Both the position numbers and the translations under genes were made by a program. Below are positions 1 to 6,117 of a DNA stretch of 7,576 nt, in pieces. Origin of the DNA: Veillonellaceae bacterium (GTDB lineage Bacteria > Bacillota_C > Negativicutes > UBA1444); contig JAAZNU010000191.1 in assembly GCA_012798135.1 (NCBI GenBank), positions 1-7,576 on the forward strand. Reading direction: 5' to 3'. The notes below the pieces were generated by a model that saw nothing but the letters and a program-made list of their open reading frames with translations, was not told the origin of the DNA and did not search any database. Position 1 is the stretch's first letter, and the number at the start of each line of letters is the position of its first letter.

Positions 1-88
1 CCCGGTCCCATGCCGAACCCGGCCGTTAAGCCCTCCAGCGTCGATGGTACTGCGGTCCTAACCGTGGGAGAGTAGATCGCCGCCGGAA
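1..88 (+). rRNA. rrf: 5S ribosomal RNA, 3' part (5' end outside window)
   Basis: The first bases match the conserved core and 3' half of bacterial 5S rRNA: CCCGGTCCCATGCCGAACC (loop B/C region), GTTAAGCC, then CGATGGTACTGC and GGGAGAGTAG, which form the loop E and helix IV/V region. The 5' third lies before the window, so this is the end of an rRNA operon, presumably 16S-23S-5S. The exact 3' end cannot be fixed because the pairing 5' strand of helix I is missing; it is placed just after CGCCGCCGG. A terminator follows within about 16 bases, as expected for the last gene of an rRNA operon. Confidence 0.95.
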
Positions 89-103
89 ACCTTCTTCAGT
101 TAC

Positions 104-143
104 GAAGGGGAGTCTCCTACGAGACTCCCCTTCCTTCGTTTTA
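104..143 (+). terminator. Rho-independent terminator of the rRNA operon
   Basis: A 13-bp perfect stem (104-116 with 121-133, arms GAAGGGGAGTCTC and GAGACTCCCCTTC) closes on a 4-base loop CTAC and is followed by CTTCGTTTTA. The outer bases ACGAA and TTCGT can add further pairing across a small bulge. It lies about 15 bases after the 5S end and separates rRNA transcription from the pilus genes. The T-tract is short, but the stem is very stable. Confidence 0.88.
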
Positions 144-237
144 AATGACCCCGCCTGTAGCATTTTTTCCTCCATTCATTTAAAATTGAAAAAACCGTTT
201 AGTCATTCAACGCAGCAAGAGAGGGGAGGAACGACTC

Positions 238-1929
238 TTGGTCGACAGCCCGAGCCCGCTCCGTCTTGGAGATCTCCTGGTGAACGCAGGAGCCATCACC
301 GAAAAGCAGCTTCAGTCGGCCCTGATGGAACAGCAGCTCACGAACCTTCGTCTCGGTGAAATTCTCATCAAGAACGGGTTCCTCACCGAGCGCCAGCTTG
401 CCGAAGCCCTCAGCAACCAGCTGAAGCTTCCGTTGGTGACTCTCGCCCGATATCGCCCGATGATCGAGGCCCTCCGCATGGTGCCCGAAAGCGTGGCACG
501 CCGACTGGAACTCCTTCCCCTGGCTGTCCTCGACAACAACCGATTGTTCATCGCCATGGCGGATCCCCTGAACATCCTCGCCATCGACGAGATCCGGATG
601 CTCACCGGCATGGAGGTCGAAGTCGGGGTGGCGATCCCCTCGGAAATCCGGCGTGACATGGACAGCTTTTACAGCGTGAGGGGCAACGTCGACGACGCGA
701 TCGTGGAAATCGTCGACATGAGCGCGGCCGAGGAAATGAGAAAGGACCTGGACGCCGCAGCGGAGGCCTCCATCGACGACGCCCCGGTGGTCAAGCTCGT
801 CAACGGCCTTCTCGACCAGGCCGTGCGGGAGGCGGCCTCGGACCTGCACATCGAACCTTTCGAAAAGTCCTCGCGAGTCCGCTACCGCGTCGACGGCAAC
901 CTCTTCGATGCCCTCGACTTCCCGAGGAACCTCCACCCGGCGGTCATCTCGCGCCTCAAGATCATGGCCAACATGGACATCTCGGAGAAGCGCCGTCCAC
1001 AGGACGGCCGAATCCTCCTGAAGTTCCAGGAAAGGAAGGTCGACCTGCGGGTCTCCTCCCTGCCGACGGTCTACGGCGAAAAGATGGTCATGCGCGTCCT
1101 GGACCAGGCCTCCAGCGCGGTCGGCCTGGAACGGATCGGCCTCCTAGAGGAGGACCGGTTGCTCCTGGACAGCATCATCAGCAAGCCCTACGGCATGATG
1201 CTGGTGACAGGCCCCACCGGAAGCGGGAAGTCGACGACCCTCTACTCGGTCCTGGAAAAGATCAACGACCCGGAATCCAACCTCATCACTGTCGAGGACC
1301 CGGTCGAGTACATGATCCCGGGAATCAACCAGGTGCAGATCAACGAAAAGGCGGGGCTCACCTTCGCGGACGCCCTTCGGTCGATCCTGCGCCAGGACCC
1401 CGACAAGATCATGGTGGGAGAGATCCGGGACACGGAAACCGCCCAGCTGGCCGTCCGGGCAGCCCTGACGGGGCACCTGGTCCTGTCGACGCTTCACACC
1501 AACGACGCCCCGAGCGCCGTGATCCGGCTGAACGACATGGGCGTGGCCCCCTTCCTGATCTCCTCCTCGGTCATCGGCGTCATCGCCCAGCGGCTGGTTC
1601 GAAAGCTTTGCCCTGCCTGCAAGGAGGCTTTCGAGCCCGGCCCGAACCTCTGCAGGGAATACGGGATCCCCGAAGGCTCCCGGATCTACCGTGCCGTGGG
1701 CTGCGAGCAGTGCCGCTGGAGCGGGTACAAGGGACGGACCGCGGTGTTCCAGATCATGACGGTCAACGACGAGATCCGGAAACTGATTTCCGACCAGGCC
1801 CAGGCCCGGGACATCGAGGCGGCGGCCACCAGAAACGGGATGAAGACCTTGCGGGATGCCGGTCTCCTGAAAGTCCTGGAAGGGATCTCCAGCATGGAGG
1901 AAGTGCTCCAGGAAACGACGATCAACTGA
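238..1929 (+). CDS. pilB: Type IV pilus extension ATPase PilB (GspE/PulE family) with c-di-GMP-binding MshEN domain
   Basis: This is a cytoplasmic hexameric ATPase that powers pilin polymerisation through the PilC platform. The 563 residues match the usual PilB length. Residues 1 to about 145 are an MshEN (T2SSE_N) domain with two 24-residue motifs, R9-Q32 and R38-Q61, separated by exactly five residues. The ATPase core has Walker A GPTGSGKST (325-333), Asp box with EDPVEY (353-358), Walker B IMVGE ending in the catalytic E395, and His box H413 and H420. A tetracysteine zinc site follows: C458/C461 and C489/C492. This site is typical of PilB/GspE and absent from PilT. The TTG start is supported by a strong Shine-Dalgarno AGGGGAGGA (222-230) seven bases upstream and by the fit of the first MshEN motif right after it. 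pilT and pilC follow. A GspE of a type II secretion system is the alternative, but the pilT neighbour argues for a pilus. The MshEN domain predicts c-di-GMP control. Confidence 0.95.
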   Translation: MVDSPSPLRLGDLLVNAGAITEKQLQSALMEQQLTNLRLGEILIKNGFLTERQLAEALSNQLKLPLVTLARYRPMIEALRMVPESVARRLELLPLAVLDNNRLFIAMADPLNILAIDEIRMLTGMEVEVGVAIPSEIRRDMDSFYSVRGNVDDAIVEIVDMSAAEEMRKDLDAAAEASIDDAPVVKLVNGLLDQAVREAASDLHIEPFEKSSRVRYRVDGNLFDALDFPRNLHPAVISRLKIMANMDISEKRRPQDGRILLKFQERKVDLRVSSLPTVYGEKMVMRVLDQASSAVGLERIGLLEEDRLLLDSIISKPYGMMLVTGPTGSGKSTTLYSVLEKINDPESNLITVEDPVEYMIPGINQVQINEKAGLTFADALRSILRQDPDKIMVGEIRDTETAQLAVRAALTGHLVLSTLHTNDAPSAVIRLNDMGVAPFLISSSVIGVIAQRLVRKLCPACKEAFEPGPNLCREYGIPEGSRIYRAVGCEQCRWSGYKGRTAVFQIMTVNDEIRKLISDQAQARDIEAAATRNGMKTLRDAGLLKVLEGISSMEEVLQETTIN

Positions 1930-1974
1930 TCCGATCCTTGCATCACGGGATAGGAAGAAAAGGGGTGATGACCA

Positions 1975-3081
1975 GTGGCCTTTGAACAGAGCATTCACAC
2001 CCTGCTGAACGAGGTGATCCGCAGAAACGCCAGCGACCTGCACCTGAGCGTCAACCTGCCTCCCGCCCTGAGAATCGACGGCGACCTGCATTACATCGGC
2101 GGGCCTGCGACCCTCACTAACGAGGATATTCGTCGCATGGTCACGGAGGTCCTGACGAGGCAGAAGCTGGCGCAATTCGAGGAAGAATGGGAACTGGACT
2201 TCAGCTTCACCTTCAAGATCCCCGGAGGGGATAGCGCCCGGTTCCGGGGAAACTGCTTCTTCGAGAGGGGCAGCCTCGCGGCGGCCTTCCGGATGATCCC
2301 CACACAGGTGAGAAGCACTTCGCAGCTGATGCTCCCGAAGTGCCTCGACGAGATCGCGAACAAGCTAAGGGGAGTCTTCCTCGTGACGGGCCCGACTGGG
2401 TCCGGCAAGAGCACGACGCTCGCCGCCATCATCCAGCAGATCAACACCACGCGGCGGTGTCACGTCATCACGATCGAGGACCCGATCGAGTACCTGTTCA
2501 AATCGGAAAAGGCAATCATCCAGCAGCGCGAGGTGGGCCTCGACACGCGCTCCTTTGCCAATTCCCTCAAGCGCGTCCTCAGGCAGGACCCCGACGTGAT
2601 CATGATCGGAGAGATGCGGGACCTGGAGACCATCTCTTCCGCCATCACCGCCGCGGAAACAGGCCACCTCGTCCTGACGACCCTCCACACTCCCGACGCG
2701 GTCCAGAGCATCGACCGCATCATCGACGTCTTCCCGCCCCACCAGCAGCAGCAGGTGAGGATGCAGATCAGCCACGTCCTGATCGGCGTCTGCTACCAGC
2801 AGCTGATCCCCCTGATGGGCGGCGGAAGGATCGTGGCCACGGAGGTCCTTTTCGCGACCCCCGCTGTCCGGAACTGCATCCGGGAAGGGAAAACCGCCCA
2901 GATCCGCAGCATCATGCAGACCAGCGGGGGACAGAACATGCACACGATGGACCAGGACCTCGCCCGGCTCGTCTGGGACGGTTTCCTGAGCACGGAGCAG
3001 GCGATGCAGTTCGCCCTCGACCCGAAAGAGCTGGAACGGATCCTCATGGACATGTCCCCGGCCTCGCGACAAATCCGTTAG
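1975..3081 (+). CDS. pilT: Type IV pilus retraction ATPase PilT
   Basis: This hexameric cytoplasmic ATPase depolymerises the pilus and powers twitching motility and DNA uptake in known systems. The 368 residues fit PilT (about 345-370). The N-terminal PAS-like domain has the hallmark ASDLHLS and LPPALRIDGDL (residues about 19-37). Then come Walker A GPTGSGKST (139-147), Asp box IEDPIEY (167-173), Walker B IMIGE with catalytic E213, and His box H231/H238. The C-terminal PilT signature AIRNLIRE appears as AVRNCIRE (297-304), with L replaced by C at position 301. No zinc tetracysteine is present, which separates it from PilB. The GTG start has AGGGG (1961-1965) nine bases upstream, within a stretch closely matching the 16S anti-SD. 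The gap to pilB is 45 bases and to pilC 18 bases, so these are probably co-transcribed. PilU is an alternative paralogue, but the retained signature and lone copy favour PilT. Confidence 0.95.
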   Translation: MAFEQSIHTLLNEVIRRNASDLHLSVNLPPALRIDGDLHYIGGPATLTNEDIRRMVTEVLTRQKLAQFEEEWELDFSFTFKIPGGDSARFRGNCFFERGSLAAAFRMIPTQVRSTSQLMLPKCLDEIANKLRGVFLVTGPTGSGKSTTLAAIIQQINTTRRCHVITIEDPIEYLFKSEKAIIQQREVGLDTRSFANSLKRVLRQDPDVIMIGEMRDLETISSAITAAETGHLVLTTLHTPDAVQSIDRIIDVFPPHQQQQVRMQISHVLIGVCYQQLIPLMGGGRIVATEVLFATPAVRNCIREGKTAQIRSIMQTSGGQNMHTMDQDLARLVWDGFLSTEQAMQFALDPKELERILMDMSPASRQIR

Positions 3082-3099
3082 AGGGGGGAGGGAATCGGC

Positions 3100-4311
3100 A
3101 TGGATTTCCGCTACAAGGCCCGGAACGCAGAAGGAAAGATCGTCAAGGGAACTCACGCCGGCCAGTCCCAGTACCAGGTGGTGCAGTGGCTGAGAGAGCA
3201 GAACCTGGTCCCCATCAGCGTCCTCGAGAACCGGAAGGGCACGAGCGTCCCGATCCTTGACCGCTTCCGGATGCACCTCGGAGTCAGCCTGAAGGACAAG
3301 GCCGTCCTCTTCCGGCAGCTGGCGACCCTCCTGGGGGCCGGGGTGGTCCTGGGCAACGCCCTTTCGGTCGTGAGCGACCAGACGAAGAACGTGCGGCTGG
3401 CCCATTCCATGAGAGAGGTCAAGCGGCTCGTCGACAGCGGGAACTCCCTGAGTTCCGCCCTTCGGTCCAGGAAAGAATTTTCCTCCCTGATCTGCTCGAT
3501 CATCGAAGCCGGGGAGGACGGGGGCATGCTGGACCGAAGCCTCGAGCGCGTGGCGACTTTCCTCGAACGCCAGGACGAACTGAGAAAAAAGATCATCTCG
3601 GCCGTCACCTACCCGGCGGTGGTCAGCCTGTTCGCCCTGCTCGTCCTGTGGATCCTCATCACCGTCATCGTGCCCAAGTTCGCCATGGCTTTCAAAAGCC
3701 TCAACGTCGAACTCCCGAAGATCACCACGCTGACCTTCCGGTTCGCAATCTGGCTCAACGAGAAATGGTACATCTTCACCGGGGGCGTTCTCGTCCTCGT
3801 CCTCCTTGTCCTCCTCATGAACCGTTACAGGAAAACGAAGCCCATGATGGACGCGATGAAGCTCAAGCTTCCCCTTGTAGGAGACATCTTCTACAAGAGC
3901 ATCATGGCCCGGGCCCTGAGGACGCTTTCCTCCCTGCTCGAGGCAGGGATCCCCGTTCTGAACGCCCTCGAAATGGCGGCCGGGGTCGCAAACAACATCC
4001 CGGTGGAAAAAGCCTTCATGGGGCTCCGGGACGCGGCGCGAAAGGGCAGGGGACTCGGGGAGACCGCCAAGACGATGCCGATCTTCCCCCTGATGGTGGC
4101 CCAGATGATCGTCGTGGGAGAGGAAACGGGAAAGGTCGACGCCATGCTGAACAAGGTAGCGGACTGGTTCGAAAGCGAGCTGGACGAGAAGATCAAGCGT
4201 CTGACCTCGATCCTCGAACCCGCCCTGATCATCGCCGTGGGTCTTGTCGTGGCCATGATCGCCTCGGCCATCTACCTTCCGATCGTCGGCGCGATCCAGG
4301 CCTTAATCTAG
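3100..4311 (+). CDS. pilC: Type IV pilus inner-membrane platform protein PilC (GspF family)
   Basis: This polytopic inner-membrane protein sits at the centre of the pilus machine; PilB and PilT dock on its cytoplasmic side. The 403 residues are typical. The N-terminus MDFRYKARNAEGKIVKG is the conserved PilC/GspF opening (F-Y-A-x-x-x-x-G-x-x-x-x-G pattern). Two T2SSF repeats follow (about 68-190 and 270-392); each has the pattern LFRQLATLLGAG (first, from about 70) or ARALRTLSSLLEAGIPV (second), then an I-x-x-GE-G-x-x motif (IEAGEDGG and IVVGEETG). Predicted membrane segments lie at about 174-192, 224-240 and 375-397. The second repeat ends in the conserved SILEPALII and LPI motifs. ATG at 3100 has a strong GAGGGGGGAGG Shine-Dalgarno (3081-3091) that begins on the last base of the pilT stop codon. 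GspF of a type II secretion system would look similar; the neighbours favour PilC. Confidence 0.95.
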   Translation: MDFRYKARNAEGKIVKGTHAGQSQYQVVQWLREQNLVPISVLENRKGTSVPILDRFRMHLGVSLKDKAVLFRQLATLLGAGVVLGNALSVVSDQTKNVRLAHSMREVKRLVDSGNSLSSALRSRKEFSSLICSIIEAGEDGGMLDRSLERVATFLERQDELRKKIISAVTYPAVVSLFALLVLWILITVIVPKFAMAFKSLNVELPKITTLTFRFAIWLNEKWYIFTGGVLVLVLLVLLMNRYRKTKPMMDAMKLKLPLVGDIFYKSIMARALRTLSSLLEAGIPVLNALEMAAGVANNIPVEKAFMGLRDAARKGRGLGETAKTMPIFPLMVAQMIVVGEETGKVDAMLNKVADWFESELDEKIKRLTSILEPALIIAVGLVVAMIASAIYLPIVGAIQALI

Positions 4312-4341
4312 AAGTCTCTTTCGTATTGATTTCAAAGGGGC

Positions 4342-4370
4342 TCGACAAACTGGAACTGGAGTGATAGGAT
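4342..4370 (+). promoter_or_regulatory. Candidate sigma-70 extended -10 promoter for the pilin gene
   Basis: TCGACA (4342-4347, 5/6 to the -35 consensus) is followed after exactly 17 bases by TAGGAT (4365-4370, 4/6 to TATAAT). A TG dinucleotide one base before the -10 box (4362-4363) gives an extended -10. Transcription would start near 4377, leaving a 5' leader of about 140 bases before the pilin ATG. A separate promoter fits the usual need for far more pilin than assembly machinery. This is read by eye only. Confidence 0.5.
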
Positions 4371-4517
4371 AACATCGTTCAATGCTTTAGCGGCACGAAA
4401 CGGCCGTCGGGTATCGCGTCTTTATCCTGCAGGTGTTTATGCCGGGAGGTGGAAAACCAAAGAAGAAAAGAGAAGTTGACACAAAGACTTTCACAAAATA
4501 AAGGAAGCGAAACGTAC
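4371..4517 (+). promoter_or_regulatory. Long 5' leader of the pilin mRNA
   Basis: This 147-base stretch lies between the candidate promoter and the pilin start. It contains short complementary segments (CGGCA at 4391-4395 and TGCCG at 4440-4444), the palindromes ACGGCCGT and CCTGCAGG, and a strong purine-rich Shine-Dalgarno-like GGGAGGTGG (4444-4452) that serves no obvious start. An ATG at 4439 opens a 20-codon frame ending at 4501, but has a poorly spaced ribosome site. The downstream half is A-rich and unstructured and leads to AAGGAAG (4501-4507), the likely pilin ribosome site. I do not recognise a known riboswitch; the conserved core of the GEMM c-di-GMP class was looked for and not seen. 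Post-transcriptional control is possible but unproven. Confidence 0.35.
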
Positions 4518-4982
4518 ATGAAGAAGTTTCTGAAGAACCGCAAGGCAAAGGGTTTCACCCTCGTCGAACTCCTCATCGTCCTGATCATCATCGGTATCCT
4601 CGCCGGAGCCCTGCTGCTGGTTGCCGGAGCCGGAACGGACAAGGCCCAGGCGACCAAAATCGTCAGCGATCTTCGAAGCATGAAAGCCGCAGCGTTGATG
4701 TGCTATGCGGACAATAACAAATGGCCTACAGCAATTGAGTCGCTTGAGCCATACATGGAAAAGAACCTGAAGAAAGAACAATTTAAGGTTTATACAGACA
4801 CAACAAAGGGTAATTGGGTCGGTTTTATTTCGAAAGATGTAGTGACAAAGGGCGTTGGAGATAGGCTGACTCTCATGGTGAACCCCGGGAATGTTCCGAT
4901 TTATGACGGCAACGAGAATGTGCCGAATTCTACGGACCAGACTTTTGGAAGTACTTCTTGCGTTTGGATGCGGGTTGACTAA
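4518..4982 (+). CDS. pilA: Type IV pilin (major pilin candidate, PilA-like)
   Basis: This is the probable main fibre subunit. The 154-residue precursor has a 12-residue basic leader ending in G12, cleaved before FTLVELLIVLIIIGILAG, the type III (prepilin peptidase) signature. F1 of the mature chain would be N-methylated and E5 is present. The hydrophobic helix runs over mature residues 1 to about 24. The common P22 is replaced by leucine. The mature chain is 142 residues. Two cysteines, C62 and C148 of the precursor, could form the C-terminal disulphide loop. ATG 4518 is chosen over an in-frame GTG at 4449 because it gives a normal leader and has AAGGAAG ten bases upstream. The gene's second part (from about 4700) is AT-rich (about 44% GC by hand count, against 57% for the first part). 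A strong terminator follows. A pseudopilin role cannot be excluded, but small size, own promoter and terminator suggest the major pilin. Confidence 0.88.
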   Translation: MKKFLKNRKAKGFTLVELLIVLIIIGILAGALLLVAGAGTDKAQATKIVSDLRSMKAAALMCYADNNKWPTAIESLEPYMEKNLKKEQFKVYTDTTKGNWVGFISKDVVTKGVGDRLTLMVNPGNVPIYDGNENVPNSTDQTFGSTSCVWMRVD

Positions 4983-5026
4983 GTAGATTTCGAGATCCGA
5001 AATAATCCCTGACGGGATTTGTCCAG

Positions 5027-5071
5027 GGAGCAAGGGGATTCCTGCAGTATCCCCTTGCTCCTTTTTCTTTG
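5027..5071 (+). terminator. Strong rho-independent terminator after the pilin gene
   Basis: A perfect 13-bp stem pairs 5027-5039 with 5049-5061 (GGAGCAAGGGGAT with ATCCCCTTGCTCC) around a 9-base loop, followed directly by TTTTTCTTT. A smaller 6-bp hairpin, AATCCC-TGAC-GGGATT (5004-5019), sits just upstream. It would end the pilin transcript and separate it from the minor pilin genes, allowing different expression levels. Confidence 0.93.
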
Positions 5072-5217
5072 CTTTAACTTTTACCTGTCGAATTTTGATG
5101 TCATTCTTGTCGTTGAGTCGTTTTAATTTTCTCTAGTGTTTTTCATTTCACTTTTCTCGCCCAGACGGTGGTAACTTCACAGTGATATCAAATCCGCCCA
5201 AGGGACGATGACCGTGA
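5072..5217. other. AT-rich intergenic gap before the minor pilin genes
   Basis: This stretch of about 145 bases is markedly AT-rich (about 32% GC over 5061-5160 by hand count) against GC-rich flanking genes. It is pyrimidine-rich on the plus strand. It must contain a promoter for the next two genes unless they depend on read-through of the terminator, but no -35/-10 pair with good spacing stands out. No gene, RNA or repeat is recognised in it. Confidence 0.5.
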
Positions 5218-6117
5218 TTGCTCACCAGGGGGAAAAGTCGCGACGCGTTTACGCTCGTTGAACTGCTCTGTTCTCTCCTTCTCTGCACCGCCATCGCGGG
5301 AGCGGCGATCGGGGTCCTTTCTGGTTGTATCCAGTCCTACGAAAGAGTCCTTGCCCTTGCCGAGGCCCGCAGGCGGGGGCAGAGTGTCCTGCAGATCCTC
5401 CGCCTTCCGGTCGAAAACGCGTCTCTCGGACTGCCCACGAAAGCGGAGGAGTTCATCGCTTCCCTTTCGGTCGGCAAGGCTGCCCTGGCCGCTGTGAACG
5501 GATGGGAGGGACCCGTTTCCGTGGCGGGAGGAGAACTTCGTTTGCTTTATGCCGTTCCCACGACGATCGTTAACGAAGGCCTAGCGGCGGAAACGTCCTC
5601 GTCCCAGGACCGGGCCGTGAAGCTTTCAGTTCCGGTCACGGACGGCCAGGTTCAGGCCTTCAGGGGATTCGGGTCGACTGTGACGAAGTCCTGGGTCCTC
5701 TTCCCCCCTTCCGGCGTCCCTTTCCTGGTGAAGGACCTCTCGAACCGAACCCTTTCGGTCCGTTCTTCGACTCCTTCGTGCATCTTCCACAACGCCCGCC
5801 TTCATTACCTGCGCGGCATCCGGGCCAGGGTGGTCCTCGTCCCCGGGCAGGAACCGGCCTTCTGCACGGAAGACGTGACGTCCGGTTCCGGCCTCCAGGA
5901 ACGGGTCCTTGGAGTCTCCGGTTTCCTTCCGTCTTTCGACCCCGTTAACCGGACGTTGACCCTCACAGTCCTCTCCCGCGGGGGAAGGCGCCACCCGGAC
6001 TCGGTTTCCCCGGCCAGCCTTCCGGGATGGCCCGAGCCAATCGAGGACGAGGACCGCCGGTACGTCCTGAGCGTCACAAGCCGGACCTGGCGGATCCGAA
6101 ACGGAACCGCACCGTGA
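5218..6117 (+). CDS. Minor pilin/pseudopilin with prepilin leader (PilW/GspJ-like)
   Basis: This 299-residue protein has a type IV prepilin N-terminus: a 10-residue leader MLTRGKSRDA, then FTLVELL with Glu at mature position 5, and a hydrophobic helix over residues 11-35. The residue before cleavage is alanine instead of the usual glycine. The TTG start is forced: an in-frame TGA (5215-5217) lies directly before it, and no other start precedes the leader. The ribosome site is weak (AAGGGA, 5200-5205, 12 bases away). After the helix comes SYERVLALAEARRRGQSVL, like the helical spine of PilW/GspJ proteins, then a large mostly beta domain ending in YVLSVTSRTWRIRN, a typical pilin C-terminal strand. 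Cysteines 18, 23 and 37 lie in or near the helix; C188 and C216 could form a disulphide. It overlaps the next gene by four bases, suggesting translational coupling. Family assignment rests on position and N-terminus; the globular domain is not recognised. Confidence 0.75.
   Translation: MLTRGKSRDAFTLVELLCSLLLCTAIAGAAIGVLSGCIQSYERVLALAEARRRGQSVLQILRLPVENASLGLPTKAEEFIASLSVGKAALAAVNGWEGPVSVAGGELRLLYAVPTTIVNEGLAAETSSSQDRAVKLSVPVTDGQVQAFRGFGSTVTKSWVLFPPSGVPFLVKDLSNRTLSVRSSTPSCIFHNARLHYLRGIRARVVLVPGQEPAFCTEDVTSGSGLQERVLGVSGFLPSFDPVNRTLTLTVLSRGGRRHPDSVSPASLPGWPEPIEDEDRRYVLSVTSRTWRIRNGTAP

Noticed and set aside
158..186. pilB promoter with -10 TAAAAT (181-186)
   Set aside because: The -10 is good, but the -35 position (TAGCAT, 158-163) matches only 2 of 6 consensus bases; no reliable pair was seen in 140-237.
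1144..2175. Long antisense frames over pilB (1144-2175), over pilT and the start of pilC (2365-3405) and at 199-936
   Set aside because: They lie opposite clear, conserved genes, have no family motifs and arise from GC-rich third-codon bias. The proteins are low-complexity mixtures of D, H, G, R and V.
2340..3260. Plus-strand 306-residue frame inside pilT and pilC
   Set aside because: It is an alternate frame of two well-supported genes, rich in P, R, H and G, with no domain pattern.
4371..4452. c-di-GMP (GEMM-I) riboswitch in the pilin leader
   Set aside because: There is a faint likeness (a CGAAA segment, GCCGGG near the end), but the conserved core around ACGCAAAGC and GGCAAACC is absent.
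4476..4504. TTGACA (4476-4481) as a -35 box for the pilin
   Set aside because: No good -10 lies at the right distance (17 bases gives TAAAGG), and the transcript would start too close to the ATG to include the ribosome site.
4449..4517. Upstream in-frame GTG start for the pilin
   Set aside because: It would give a 35-residue leader and its Shine-Dalgarno would overlap the start codon. ATG 4518 gives a normal 12-residue leader.
5208..5261. 17-codon frame starting at ATG 5208
   Set aside because: The ribosome site AAGGGA is only two bases away, the peptide has no recognisable character, and it overlaps the start of the minor pilin.
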